DNA of 64,000 nt, taken from assembly GCA_963835535.1 (NCBI GenBank), contig CAWIFL010000008.1, positions 62,001 through 126,000 of the forward strand, written 5' to 3'. Positions 24,095 to 32,169 of the stretch are shown piece by piece; positions within the stretch are counted from its first letter, which is position 1; the number at the start of each line of letters is the position of its first letter. The notes beneath the pieces are model-generated. The model saw nothing but the letters and a program-made list of their open reading frames with translations, did no database searches and was not told the DNA's origin. This stretch comes from Fen-1245 sp963835535 (lineage in GTDB: Bacteria; Gemmatimonadota; Gemmatimonadetes; Gemmatimonadales; JACORV01). The translations under genes were made by a program, and so were the position numbers.

Positions 24095-26875
24095 GTGCGC
24101 GCACCTTTCATCCTGCTCCTGGCGATCGCGCTCCCGCTCGCCGCTCAGCAACCACCCCAAAGCGCTCATCCGGCGCGCGTGGCGCGGCCCGCGCCCGCGT
24201 CCACAGCTGCGGTGCGCGGCCCGACGGTCGAAGGCATCACGCAGTACGCGCTGTCCAACGGCCTCAGAGTGCTGCTCTTCCCGGACTCGTCGAAACCGAC
24301 GATCACGGTCAACATCACGTACCTCGTGGGGTCGCGGAACGAAGGGTACGGCGAAACCGGGATGGCCCATCTTCTCGAGCACATGGTGTTCAAGGGCTCG
24401 CCGCACCACCGCAACATCCCGCAGGAGCTCACCGAGCACGGCGCGCAGCCGAACGGGAGCACCTGGTTCGACCGGACGAACTTCTTCGAGACGTTTGCGG
24501 CGACGGACACCAATCTGGTCTGGGCGCTGGACCTCGAGGCGGACCGGATGGTGAACAGCTTCATCGCGAAGAGCGACCTCGCCTCCGAGATGACCGTCGT
24601 CCGGAACGAGTACGAGATGGGGGAGAACGATCCGTTCAACATCCTCGAGGAGCGGGTCCTTTCGACCGCCTTCCTGTGGCACAACTATGGGAAGTCCACC
24701 ATCGGTGCGCGGAGCGACATCGAGGGGGTGCCGATCGAGCGGCTCCAGCTTTTCTACCATCGGTACTACCAACCCGACAACGCGGTGCTGCTGGTGGCGG
24801 GGAAGTTCGATCTCAAACGCACGCTGCAGCTGATCGCGCAGAAGTTCGGGCGGATTCTGCGGCCGGCGCGCACCGGCGTGATGGAGGTCTGGCCGACGTA
24901 CACGACCGAGCCCACGCAGGACGGTGAGCGATCGGTGACCCTGCGGCGGGTCGGCGACGTGCAGGTGGTGATCGCGGTCTACCATGTGCCGGCGGGCTCG
25001 GATTCGGAGTTCGCGGCTGTACAGGTGCTGGCACAGGTGCTCGGCAGCGCGCCCTCCGGTCGGCTGTACAAGGCACTGGTGGACACGAAGAAGGCGGCGA
25101 CGGTGGGCGCTTCGGCGTACCAGCTGAAGGAGCCGGGTGTGCTGCTCGCCTATGCCCGGGTCCGCCAGGAGGATCCGCTCGACAGCGCGCGCGTCGCGCT
25201 CCAGCGCACGATTGACTCCGTGCTGGTGGCGCCGCCGAGCGCCGAGGAGGTGGAGCGCGGGAAGGCAACGCTGCTCCGGAACCTCGAGCTCAACCTCAAC
25301 AACTCCGAGGACGTCGGCCTGTGGCTGTCGGAGTGGGAAGCGATGGGAGACTGGCGGCTGCTCTTCCTCTACCGCGACCGGCTCAAGCGCGTGGCGCCCG
25401 CAGACGTGCAGCGAGCGGCCGCCCACTACCTGCTGCCGTCGAACCGCACGGTGGGCGTCTTCATCCCCACGGCCGCGCCGGTGCGTGCGGAGATCCCGGC
25501 GGCGCCCGACGTGGCGGCGCTGGTCGCCGACTACCACGGCGACACCGCGCGCGCAGCTGGCGAGGCGTTCGACGCGTCGCCGGAGAACATCGAGCGGCGG
25601 GTGGCCCGCAGCACGCTTCCCAACGGCCTGAAGCTCGCCCTCCTGCCGAAGCGCACCCGCGGACAGTCCGTGAACGCCTACCTCCGGCTCCGCTACGGCA
25701 CGCTCCCGGCAGTGACCGGGAAGGCCGTCGTCGCGGATCTCGCCGCGGACATGCTGCTCCGCGGCTCGCGGCACCATACGCGGCAGCAGATCAAGGACTC
25801 GATCGACCGGCTTCAGGCGCGCGTCAACGTATACGGCGGCCCCACGCAGACCACGGTCATGATCGAGACCACGCGCCCCAGGCTCGCGGCCGTGCTGGGC
25901 CTGGTGGCGGAGGTGCTGCGGGAGCCGGCGTTCGACACCACCGAGTTCCGCACGCTGCAGCAGCAGAACCTCTCCCAGATCGAGGAGATGAAGAGCGAGC
26001 CAATGGCGCGGGCCCAGATCGCCCTGTCCCGCTACCTGAACCCCTTCCCCAAGGGGGATCCGCGCTACACCGCCACGCTCGAGGAGCAGGCGGCGGACTA
26101 CGGCGCCGCCACGGTCGAGGACGCTCGCCGGTTCTATGACGACTTCTACGGCGCCTCGAACGCCCAGTTCGCCGTGATCGGCGACTTCGATCCGCAGGAG
26201 ATCTCACACCTCGTGGCCGACCGGTTCGGTGACTGGCGAAGCGGCCAGCCGTACCAGCGCGTGCCGCAGGTCTACCAGGACCGGCCCGACACCACCATCG
26301 TGATCCAGACGCCCGACAAGCCCAACGCCGCGTTCTTCGCCGGCCTCAACCTTCACCTGCGCGACGACGATCCGGACTTCCCGGCATTGGTGCTCGGCAC
26401 CTACATGCTTGGGGGCGGGTTCCTGAACTCGCGTCTCGCGGCGCGGATCCGGCAGAAGGAAGGCCTCAGCTACGGAGTCGGGGCGTTCCTGGATGCGATG
26501 GCGCTCGACTCGTCGGGGAGCTTCATGGCCTACGCCATCTACGCGCCGCAGAACCAACGCCGGCTGGAGGCGGCCTTCCGCGAAGAAGTCGACCGGGCGC
26601 TGCGTGACGGTTTCACGGCCACCGAAGTGGAGCAGGACAAGGCCGGGTGGCTCCAGGACCGCGCGGTGTCGCGCTCGCGCGACGAGGAGTTCGTGGGCAC
26701 GCTCGCACAGTACCTCCACCTCAACCGCACGATGGCCTACGACGCCGACCTGGAGCGGAAGGTGGCGGCGCTGACGCCGGACCAGATCAACGCGGCGATG
26801 CGGCGGTACCTGATTCCGGGCAAGATCTCAATCGTGGAAGCCGGGGACTTTGCCAAGACCCCGCCGCCACAGTAG
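24095..26875 (+). CDS. Secreted M16 family zinc protease (two-domain)
   Basis: A 926-residue pitrilysin-like protease. The signal peptide covers residues 1-17, predicted cut LAA|Q. The inverted zinc motif HxxEH is 'HLLEH' (H92, E95, H96), followed by the third-ligand region 'EMTVVRNEYEMGENDPF'. The second half (about 520-926) repeats the fold without the zinc motif, but has the 'SYGVGAFLDAMALDSSGSF' substrate-binding region. Such pairs in one chain form a clamshell that degrades peptides, probably in the periplasm. I start at GTG 24095 because GGAGGT lies 4 bases upstream and a good signal peptide follows. A terminator hairpin follows at 26898. Confidence 0.92.
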   Translation: MRAPFILLLAIALPLAAQQPPQSAHPARVARPAPASTAAVRGPTVEGITQYALSNGLRVLLFPDSSKPTITVNITYLVGSRNEGYGETGMAHLLEHMVFKGSPHHRNIPQELTEHGAQPNGSTWFDRTNFFETFAATDTNLVWALDLEADRMVNSFIAKSDLASEMTVVRNEYEMGENDPFNILEERVLSTAFLWHNYGKSTIGARSDIEGVPIERLQLFYHRYYQPDNAVLLVAGKFDLKRTLQLIAQKFGRILRPARTGVMEVWPTYTTEPTQDGERSVTLRRVGDVQVVIAVYHVPAGSDSEFAAVQVLAQVLGSAPSGRLYKALVDTKKAATVGASAYQLKEPGVLLAYARVRQEDPLDSARVALQRTIDSVLVAPPSAEEVERGKATLLRNLELNLNNSEDVGLWLSEWEAMGDWRLLFLYRDRLKRVAPADVQRAAAHYLLPSNRTVGVFIPTAAPVRAEIPAAPDVAALVADYHGDTARAAGEAFDASPENIERRVARSTLPNGLKLALLPKRTRGQSVNAYLRLRYGTLPAVTGKAVVADLAADMLLRGSRHHTRQQIKDSIDRLQARVNVYGGPTQTTVMIETTRPRLAAVLGLVAEVLREPAFDTTEFRTLQQQNLSQIEEMKSEPMARAQIALSRYLNPFPKGDPRYTATLEEQAADYGAATVEDARRFYDDFYGASNAQFAVIGDFDPQEISHLVADRFGDWRSGQPYQRVPQVYQDRPDTTIVIQTPDKPNAAFFAGLNLHLRDDDPDFPALVLGTYMLGGGFLNSRLAARIRQKEGLSYGVGAFLDAMALDSSGSFMAYAIYAPQNQRRLEAAFREEVDRALRDGFTATEVEQDKAGWLQDRAVSRSRDEEFVGTLAQYLHLNRTMAYDADLERKVAALTPDQINAAMRRYLIPGKISIVEAGDFAKTPPPQ

Positions 26876-26897
26876 CACCACTCAGTCTGAGATGCTT

Positions 26898-26921
26898 GAG
26901 GGGGCGCTCCGGCGCCCCCTC
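26898..26921 (+). terminator. Terminator of the M16 protease gene
   Basis: Perfect 10-bp stem GAGGGGGCGC (26898-26907) / GCGCCCCCTC (26912-26921) with TCCG loop, then TCCTTGTTG. The T-rich tail doubles as the -35 element of the next promoter. Confidence 0.8.
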
Positions 26922-26924
26922 TCC

Positions 26925-26954
26925 TTGTTGCGGGGGCGGCGGCTCGCGTAGCTT
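26925..26954 (+). promoter_or_regulatory. Promoter of the CYTH gene, nearly leaderless
   Basis: TTGTTG (26925-26930), 18-base spacer, TAGCTT (26949-26954), eight bases before the GTG start at 26963. The predicted transcript begins at or next to the start codon. Confidence 0.5.
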
Positions 26955-26962
26955 GGTCGGCC

Positions 26963-27478
26963 GTGGCCCGCAACGTCGAGATCAAGGCGCGCCTCCGCGA
27001 CCTCGAAGCCACCCGGCGGCTGGTGGAGGCCATCGCCGACGGCCCGGGCCAGCCGGTCGAGCAATCCGACACGTTCTTCCGCGTCGCGGGCGCGCGCCTG
27101 AAGCTGCGCGAGCGGTCCGACGACGACGCCGAGCTGATCTACTACCGGCGAGCGGATGCGCCGGGGCCGAAGGCGTCGGAGTACGAGACCGCCCCGGTGC
27201 GGGACGCCGCCGCCCTGCGCGAGCTGCTGGCCGCCGCACTGGGCGTCACCGGTCGCGTCGTCAAGCGACGGCTCGTCTACCGCGTCGGCCGCACGCGCAT
27301 CCACCTCGACGAGGTACAGGATCTCGGCTCGTTCCTCGAGCTGGAGGTCGAGCTGGCGGACGGCGAACCGGCCGACATAGGCGCGTGCGAGGCCAGGCGG
27401 CTGATGGGAGCACTGCAGATTGGGGAAGATGCGCTCATCGCGCAGGCGTACGTCGATCTGCTCGCGCGCGGGCGCTGA
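26963..27478 (+). CDS. CYTH domain protein (CyaB class IV adenylate cyclase-like)
   Basis: A 171-residue CYTH (triphosphate tunnel) domain. The opening 'ARNVEIKARLRDL', 'QSDTFFRVAGARLKLRERSDD', 'AELIYYRRAD' and 'RIHLDEVQDLGSFLELEVEL' give the ring of acidic and basic residues that bind triphosphates and metal. This arrangement matches the CyaB-like/thiamine-triphosphatase-like branch; whether it makes cAMP or hydrolyses a triphosphate cannot be judged. It starts at GTG 26963 and is probably translated from a leaderless mRNA. It is convergent with the TauE-family gene. Confidence 0.85.
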   Translation: MARNVEIKARLRDLEATRRLVEAIADGPGQPVEQSDTFFRVAGARLKLRERSDDDAELIYYRRADAPGPKASEYETAPVRDAAALRELLAAALGVTGRVVKRRLVYRVGRTRIHLDEVQDLGSFLELEVELADGEPADIGACEARRLMGALQIGEDALIAQAYVDLLARGR

Positions 27479-27483
27479 ACGGA

Positions 27484-27504
27484 GAGCGCGCCGCGACCGC
27501 GCTC
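27484..27504. terminator. Hairpin between convergent genes
   Basis: GAGCGCG (27484-27490) / CGCGCTC (27498-27504), 7-base loop, located between the CYTH and TauE genes and able to serve both strands. No T-run on the plus strand. Confidence 0.5.
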
Positions 27505-27505
27505 C

Positions 27506-28240
27506 TCAGATGAAGTGCTTCACCACGACGATGCAGCCGGACGCCACGCTGATGGCCAGGATCGCCGGCCGCATCCAGCCGCGATCCAGGACCCGCGCCA
27601 ATCGGCCCGAGAGCAGGTACCCGACAAGCGCGCCGGGCAGGAGCACCGGCGTCAGCCTGAGCTCGGCGGGCCCGAACCGGCCCGCGACGGTGAGTCCCGC
27701 GAGCGAGATCACCGTGCCCACGACGAAGAAGGCGGACAGCGTTCCCCGCACGACGGGCCCCTTCTCGCGCTGGTAGAGCAGGCCCATCGGCGGTCCGCCG
27801 ACGGCCGCGACGGTGCCGAAGAAGCCCGACAGCGCACCGGCGCCGAAGAACGCCGGCCGGGAGAGACGGATCTCGAGCCCGATCGCGCTGAAGGCGACGG
27901 CGACGATCACCACGACGCCGAGGACGGCATCGAACCGCCCGGCGGGGATGCCGCCGAGAAAGAGGACCGCGACGGCGGTGCCGGCGACACGGCCGACCAG
28001 CGACCAGCCCAGGTCGGCGAAGCGGACGCCGCGCCACTCGCGCCAGGTGAGCGCGACGATGAGAAGGAATGCCGTGAGCAGGAGCGGGCCCGGGACCAGC
28101 CGCGGATCGATCAGGAGCAGGAGCGGCGCGGCAAGCACGCCCACGCCGAATCCGACGGAACCCTGCGCGATGGACCCGAGGGCCACCGCGCCGGACGCGA
28201 GGATCGCCGAGGTGACGGTCACGCCGCCGGATCGCCGCAT
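27506..28240 (-). CDS. TauE/SafE family anion permease
   Basis: A 244-residue inner-membrane permease with about eight hydrophobic segments. The two family repeats are visible: 'GSIAQGSVGFGVGVLAAPLLLLIDPRLVPGPLL' (residues about 20-55) and 'GALSGFFGTVAAVGGPPMGLLY' (about 133-155). Members move sulfite, sulfonates or other organic anions; no neighbouring sulfur gene fixes the substrate. I chose the ATG at 28240 ('MRRSGGVTVTSA'), after which the first membrane helix begins. It diverges from the ABC ATPase genes. Confidence 0.87.
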   Translation of the reverse strand: MRRSGGVTVTSAILASGAVALGSIAQGSVGFGVGVLAAPLLLLIDPRLVPGPLLLTAFLLIVALTWREWRGVRFADLGWSLVGRVAGTAVAVLFLGGIPAGRFDAVLGVVVIVAVAFSAIGLEIRLSRPAFFGAGALSGFFGTVAAVGGPPMGLLYQREKGPVVRGTLSAFFVVGTVISLAGLTVAGRFGPAELRLTPVLLPGALVGYLLSGRLARVLDRGWMRPAILAISVASGCIVVVKHFI

Positions 28241-28336
28241 TGCCCGTGCCACCGCGCCCGTCCCGCTAGACGCCCGCGCGGCGTGGCGTAGATTCCGCGC
28301 CGTGACGGTTCCCGTCCTCCTCGCTCCAGACGTCGC

Positions 28337-29356
28337 GTGAGCATTCCCGCCCCCGCCCCCGCCCCCGGCCACGGCCCGCTGCTCGAGATCCGCGATCTCA
28401 CCGTGCTGTTCACCGTCCCGGGCGGCGTGGCGCGCGCGGTGGACGGGATCGACCTCACGGTGGGCGAGGGTGAGACGGTCGGCCTGGTCGGCGAGTCGGG
28501 GTGCGGCAAGAGCGTCACCGCGCTCGCGGTGCTCCGCCTGGTGGAGCCGCCCGGCCACATCGCCCACGGCAGCAGCGTGCGGCTCGAGGGGCGGGATCTG
28601 CTCGCGCTGGGCGCGAAGGAGATCCGCGCCGTCCGCGGCAACCACGTCGCGCTGGTCTTCCAGGAGCCGCTCAGCGCCCTCGACCCGGTCCTCAAGATCG
28701 GCGACCAGGTCGCCGAAGCAATCCGCGCCCACGAGCACGTCTCGCGCGGCACCGCGCACTGGCGGGCGGTGGAGATGCTGACCGCCGTCGGGATCCCGGA
28801 CGCGGCGCGGCACGCCGCCGCGTACCCGCACCAGCTCTCGGGCGGGATGCGGCAGCGCGCGCTGATCGCGATGGCGCTCGCGTGCCATCCCAAGCTGCTG
28901 CTGGCCGACGAGCCGACGACGGCGCTCGACGTCACGATCCAGGCCGAGATCCTCGAGCTGCTCGACAGCCTGCAGCAGCGGCTCGGGATGGCGGTGCTGC
29001 TGATCACGCACAACCTCGGGATCGTGGCCGAGCGGACGCGCCGGGTCTACGTCATGTACGCGGGCCAGATCGTGGAGGAGGCCCCGACCGAGGAACTCTT
29101 CGCGCGGCCGTCGCATCCGTACACGGAAGGACTGATGGGGGCCGTGCCTTCCCTGGACGAGCGGAAGGACCGGCTGCAGGCCGTGCCCGGTCAGGTCCCC
29201 CCCGCCACCGCGTGGCCCCCGGGGTGCCGGTTCCATCCGCGGTGCCCCTTCAAGTGGCCCAAGTGCGAACAGGAGATGCCGGAGCTGCTGGCGGTCGGGC
29301 CCGGGCATCGGGCGAGGTGCTGGCTGGTACAGGAGCCCCAGAGACGTGCGAGGTGA
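28337..29356 (+). CDS. Oligopeptide ABC transporter ATPase (DppD/OppD-like)
   Basis: A 339-residue ABC ATPase of the peptide-uptake type. Walker A is 'GESGCGKS' (residues about 53-60), Q-loop 'VFQEPLSALDPV', signature 'LSGGMRQR', Walker B 'LLLADEPTTALDV', H-loop 'ITHNLGIV'. The C-terminal oligo-HPY region has 'CRFHPRCPFKWPKC', the Cys-rich motif seen in DppD/OppD. The start is a GTG and the first 15 residues are Ala/Pro-rich. It is paired with a DppF-like gene, but no permease or binding-protein gene lies nearby, so the transporter's other parts must be encoded elsewhere. TAGATT at 28289-28294 is a possible -10 box. Confidence 0.9.
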   Translation: MSIPAPAPAPGHGPLLEIRDLTVLFTVPGGVARAVDGIDLTVGEGETVGLVGESGCGKSVTALAVLRLVEPPGHIAHGSSVRLEGRDLLALGAKEIRAVRGNHVALVFQEPLSALDPVLKIGDQVAEAIRAHEHVSRGTAHWRAVEMLTAVGIPDAARHAAAYPHQLSGGMRQRALIAMALACHPKLLLADEPTTALDVTIQAEILELLDSLQQRLGMAVLLITHNLGIVAERTRRVYVMYAGQIVEEAPTEELFARPSHPYTEGLMGAVPSLDERKDRLQAVPGQVPPATAWPPGCRFHPRCPFKWPKCEQEMPELLAVGPGHRARCWLVQEPQRRAR

Positions 29357-29385
29357 GGGGGTGACTCCGGCGACCGCTGGTCGAG

Positions 29386-30342
29386 GTGCGGGACCTCGTC
29401 ACGCACTTCGCGCGGCGCGCGGGGCTGCTGGGCACGCGGAGGGAGACGGTGCAGGCGGTGAACGGCGTCTCGCTCGACGTCGCGCGGCGCGAGACGCTGG
29501 GGCTGGTGGGCGAATCCGGGTGCGGGAAGACGACGCTCGGCCGCACGATCCTGCGGCTGGTCGAGCGGACCAAAGGGGACGTGCGGTTCGACGGCGAGGA
29601 CGTCTTCGCCTTGGGCCCCGAGGCGCTGCGGCGGATGCGCCGGCGGATGCAGATCATCTTCCAGGACCCGTACGCGTCGCTCAACCCGCGGATGTCCATC
29701 GGCCGCGCGGTGCGGGAGGGGATCGAGGTCCACCGCCTCGCGGCCGGCCGGGAGGCGGAGCGGCGGGTCACCGCGCTGCTCGAGGAAGTCGGGTTGTCGG
29801 CCGACGCGGCGCAGCGCTACCCGCACGAGTTCTCCGGCGGCCAGCGGCAGCGGGCCGGGATCGCGCGCGCGCTGGCGGTCGAGCCCGAGTTCATCGTGTG
29901 CGACGAGCCGGTCTCCGCGCTCGACGTGAGCGTGCAGGCGCAGGTGCTGAACCTGCTGGCCGACCTCCAGGCGCGGCGCGGCCTCTCCTATCTCTTCATC
30001 TCGCACGACCTCGCCGTCATCCGGCACATCGCGCCGCGGGTCGCCGTGATGTACCTCGGCCGCATCGTCGAGGAGGGGCCGTCGGGGCCGATCTACACGC
30101 GGGCACTCCATCCGTACACGCAGGCGCTCCTCTCCGCGGTGCCGGTGCCGGATCCGAAGACGAAGCGGCAGCGGATCCTGCTCTCGGGCGAGCCCCCCTC
30201 GGCGGTGCATCCGCCGGCCGGATGCCCGTTCCACCCGCGCTGCGCCCATCCGCTTAAGGACGAGACCTGCCGGACCACGCGGCCCGAGCTGCGGGAGCTG
30301 GAGCCCCAGCACCGCGTGGCCTGCCACAAGGCGGCGCCGTGA
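29386..30342 (+). CDS. Oligopeptide ABC transporter ATPase (DppF/OppF-like), suspect 5' end
   Basis: A 318-residue partner ATPase: Walker A 'GESGCGKT', Q-loop 'IFQDPYASLNPRM', signature 'FSGGQRQR', Walker B 'FIVCDEPVSALDV', H-loop 'ISHDLAVI', and C-terminal 'GCPFHPRCAHPLKDETC'. Before the GTG at 29386 the same frame still reads 'PLVEV', the usual lead-in, and then hits a stop at 29362. One frame over, a GTG at 29361 has a strong ribosome site (GAGGTGAGGGG) and would read 'MTPAT'. So a small indel near 29375 has probably shifted the true start. The protein itself looks functional. Confidence 0.87.
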   Translation: MRDLVTHFARRAGLLGTRRETVQAVNGVSLDVARRETLGLVGESGCGKTTLGRTILRLVERTKGDVRFDGEDVFALGPEALRRMRRRMQIIFQDPYASLNPRMSIGRAVREGIEVHRLAAGREAERRVTALLEEVGLSADAAQRYPHEFSGGQRQRAGIARALAVEPEFIVCDEPVSALDVSVQAQVLNLLADLQARRGLSYLFISHDLAVIRHIAPRVAVMYLGRIVEEGPSGPIYTRALHPYTQALLSAVPVPDPKTKRQRILLSGEPPSAVHPPAGCPFHPRCAHPLKDETCRTTRPELRELEPQHRVACHKAAP

Positions 30343-30349
30343 GGGCGCG

Positions 30350-31348
30350 GTGACCGTCGCCATCCTCGCGGTGCTCGTCGTCGTCGTGGCGCTGCTGGTC
30401 GTGCTGCTGCTGCGCCGCCCGGCCGACGGATCGGCGCTCCTGCAGCAGCAGCTCATCGAGGTGCGCGGCCGGCTGGACGCGCTGGTCGGCTCGCAGGGCT
30501 CCGCGGTGGGCGAGGTGCGCGAGCGGCTGGGCCGCCTCGCCGAGGCCACGAAGCGGCTCGAGGAGATCGGGGCGAACGTGGCGGAGCTGCAGGAGCTGCT
30601 CAAGGTGCCCCGGCTCCGCGGCACGCTCGGCGAGACGTGGCTCGAGGAGCTGCTGCGCCAGATCTTCCCTGCCGGCCTCTACGAGATGCAGCACGCCTTC
30701 CGCTCAGGCGAGCGTGTGGACGCGGTGCTGCGGGTGGGCGACCGCCTGGTCCCGGTGGACGCCAAGTTCCCGCTGGAAGCCTGCCAGCGCATGCTCGCCG
30801 CGAGCGGCGCGGCCGCGGAGACGGAGCGGCGCGCGTTCCGCAAGTCGCTGCGCGCACGGATCGACGAGATCGCCGACAAGTACATCCGCCCGGACGAGGG
30901 CACGTTCGAGTTCGCGCTGATGTACATCCCCGCCGAGAACGTTTACTACGAGGCCGTCGTCCGCGGGGAGGAGAGCGAAGGCACCGAGAGCCTGGTCGCG
31001 TACGCCCTTGGACGGAAGGTCATCCCCGTCTCGCCGAACACCTTCTACGCGTATCTGGCGGCGATCCTCCACGGCCTGCGCGGCCTCGAGGTGGAGAAGC
31101 AGGCGAAGGAGATCCTCGAGTCGCTGGGCGGGCTCCGGCAGCAGTTCGCCCGCTTCGAGGAGGCGTACCGCCTGGTCGGGAAACATCTGGACCACGCCGC
31201 CCGTCAGTATGCGGAAACGGACAGGCAGTTCGACCGGATCCAGGATCGGCTCGAAGCCATCACCGGCGTCACGGGGAACGGCAGGTCGCAGGTGGCGGGT
31301 GGCAGTGAGGCTCCGCCGCCGCCGGAGTCCCTGCCGCCTGCCACCTGA
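30350..31348 (+). CDS. rmuC: DNA recombination protein RmuC
   Basis: A 332-residue RmuC family protein. An N-terminal membrane anchor (residues 2-22, rich in Val and Leu) is followed by a short coiled coil (about 30-85) and the RmuC nuclease-like domain: 'LRGTLGETWLEELLRQIFP', 'GERVDAVLRVGDRLVPVDAKFPLEACQRML', 'FALMYIPAENVYYEAVVR' and 'KVIPVSPNTFYAYLAAI'. E. coli RmuC (475 residues) has a much longer coiled coil. RmuC limits inversions between short inverted repeats. The C-terminal tail is Pro-rich and encoded by an inverted repeat. The start is a GTG 8 bases after the ABC gene. Confidence 0.92.
   Translation: MTVAILAVLVVVVALLVVLLLRRPADGSALLQQQLIEVRGRLDALVGSQGSAVGEVRERLGRLAEATKRLEEIGANVAELQELLKVPRLRGTLGETWLEELLRQIFPAGLYEMQHAFRSGERVDAVLRVGDRLVPVDAKFPLEACQRMLAASGAAAETERRAFRKSLRARIDEIADKYIRPDEGTFEFALMYIPAENVYYEAVVRGEESEGTESLVAYALGRKVIPVSPNTFYAYLAAILHGLRGLEVEKQAKEILESLGGLRQQFARFEEAYRLVGKHLDHAARQYAETDRQFDRIQDRLEAITGVTGNGRSQVAGGSEAPPPPESLPPAT
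31289..31347 (+). repeat. Imperfect G-rich inverted repeat at the end of rmuC
   Basis: CAGGTGGCGGGTGGCAG (31289-31305) and its near-complement CTGCCGCCTGCCACCTG (31331-31347) match in 15 of 17 positions. Both arms are made of 7-base units (GGTGGCG, GGTGGCA). The right arm contains the rmuC stop codon, so in RNA it may end the transcript. Confidence 0.6.
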
Positions 31349-31353
31349 CCCCT

Positions 31354-32097
31354 ATGCCGTTCAAGGATCATTTCTCGGGCGCGGCGGACACGTACGCCGC
31401 GCATCGCCCCAGCTATCCCGCCGCCCTCGCCGAGTTCCTGGCCCGGCAGGCGCCGCGGCCCGGCCTCGCCTGGGACGCGGGGTGCGGCTCCGGCCAGCTG
31501 TCGGTGCTGCTCGGCGACCGCTTCGAGCACGTCATCGCGACGGACGGGAGCGCCGAGCAGCTCGCGCACGCGACGCCGCATCGGCGGGTGGAGTATCGCC
31601 GCGCGACCGCGGAGGCGAGCGGCCTGGCGGACGCGTCGGTGGATCTGGCCGCCTCCGCGCAGGCCGCGCACTGGTTCGACCTCCCCGCGTACTACGCCGA
31701 GGTGCGGCGGGTCGCGCGCAAGGGGGCGGTCGTCGCGCAGAGCGTCTACAATCTCGTCGAGGTGGACTCTCCCATAGATCTGGCGGTGCGGCGCTTCTAC
31801 GCGGACAAGCTCGGGAAGTTCTGGCCGCCGGAGCGCCGCCACGTCGAAGCGGAGTACGCCACCCTCCCCTTCCCGTTCGAGTGCATCGAAGCCCCCAAGC
31901 TGGAGATGCACGCGACCTGGACGCTGGCGCATTTCATCGGCTACATGCGCAGCTGGTCCGGCGTCATGGCGATGGAGAAGGCGCTGGGAGCGGAGCCGAT
32001 GGAGTCGCTCCAGCGCGAGCTCGAGGCGCTGTGGGGGCCGAGAGGCTCATCCCGCGACGTCCGCTGGCCGCTGACGCTGCGGGTGGGACGGGTGTGA
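31354..32097 (+). CDS. Class I SAM-dependent methyltransferase
   Basis: A 247-residue Rossmann-fold methyltransferase. Motif I is 'LAWDAGCGSGQLSVLLG' (residues about 33-49), motif II 'HVIATDGSAEQL', and 'LAASAQAAHWFDLPAYYAEVRRVARKG' matches the ubiquinone/menaquinone-methylase-like branch, with the trans-aconitate methyltransferase type C-terminus. The substrate is unknown. Six bases separate it from rmuC. After the stop the sequence runs into the GGGGTTA tandem repeat. Confidence 0.88.
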   Translation: MPFKDHFSGAADTYAAHRPSYPAALAEFLARQAPRPGLAWDAGCGSGQLSVLLGDRFEHVIATDGSAEQLAHATPHRRVEYRRATAEASGLADASVDLAASAQAAHWFDLPAYYAEVRRVARKGAVVAQSVYNLVEVDSPIDLAVRRFYADKLGKFWPPERRHVEAEYATLPFPFECIEAPKLEMHATWTLAHFIGYMRSWSGVMAMEKALGAEPMESLQRELEALWGPRGSSRDVRWPLTLRVGRV

Positions 32098-32103
32098 AAA
32101 GCA

Positions 32104-32145
32104 GGGGTTAGGGGTTAGGGGTTAGGGTTCAGGGGATAGGGAAGG
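32104..32145 (+). repeat. Heptanucleotide tandem repeat (GGGGTTA)n
   Basis: Six 7-base units: three perfect GGGGTTA (32104-32124), then GGGTTCA, GGGGATA and GGGAAGG. It lies between the methyltransferase stop and the M13 peptidase start. The same unit recurs at 60062-60089. Confidence 0.9.
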
Positions 32146-32169
32146 CCTCCCATTCAGGAGATCGCGAAC

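Noticed and set aside
32104..32145. True telomere or linear chromosome end
   Set aside because: The telomere-like (GGGGTTA)n tract is internal, only six units long, and flanked by ordinary genes on both sides.
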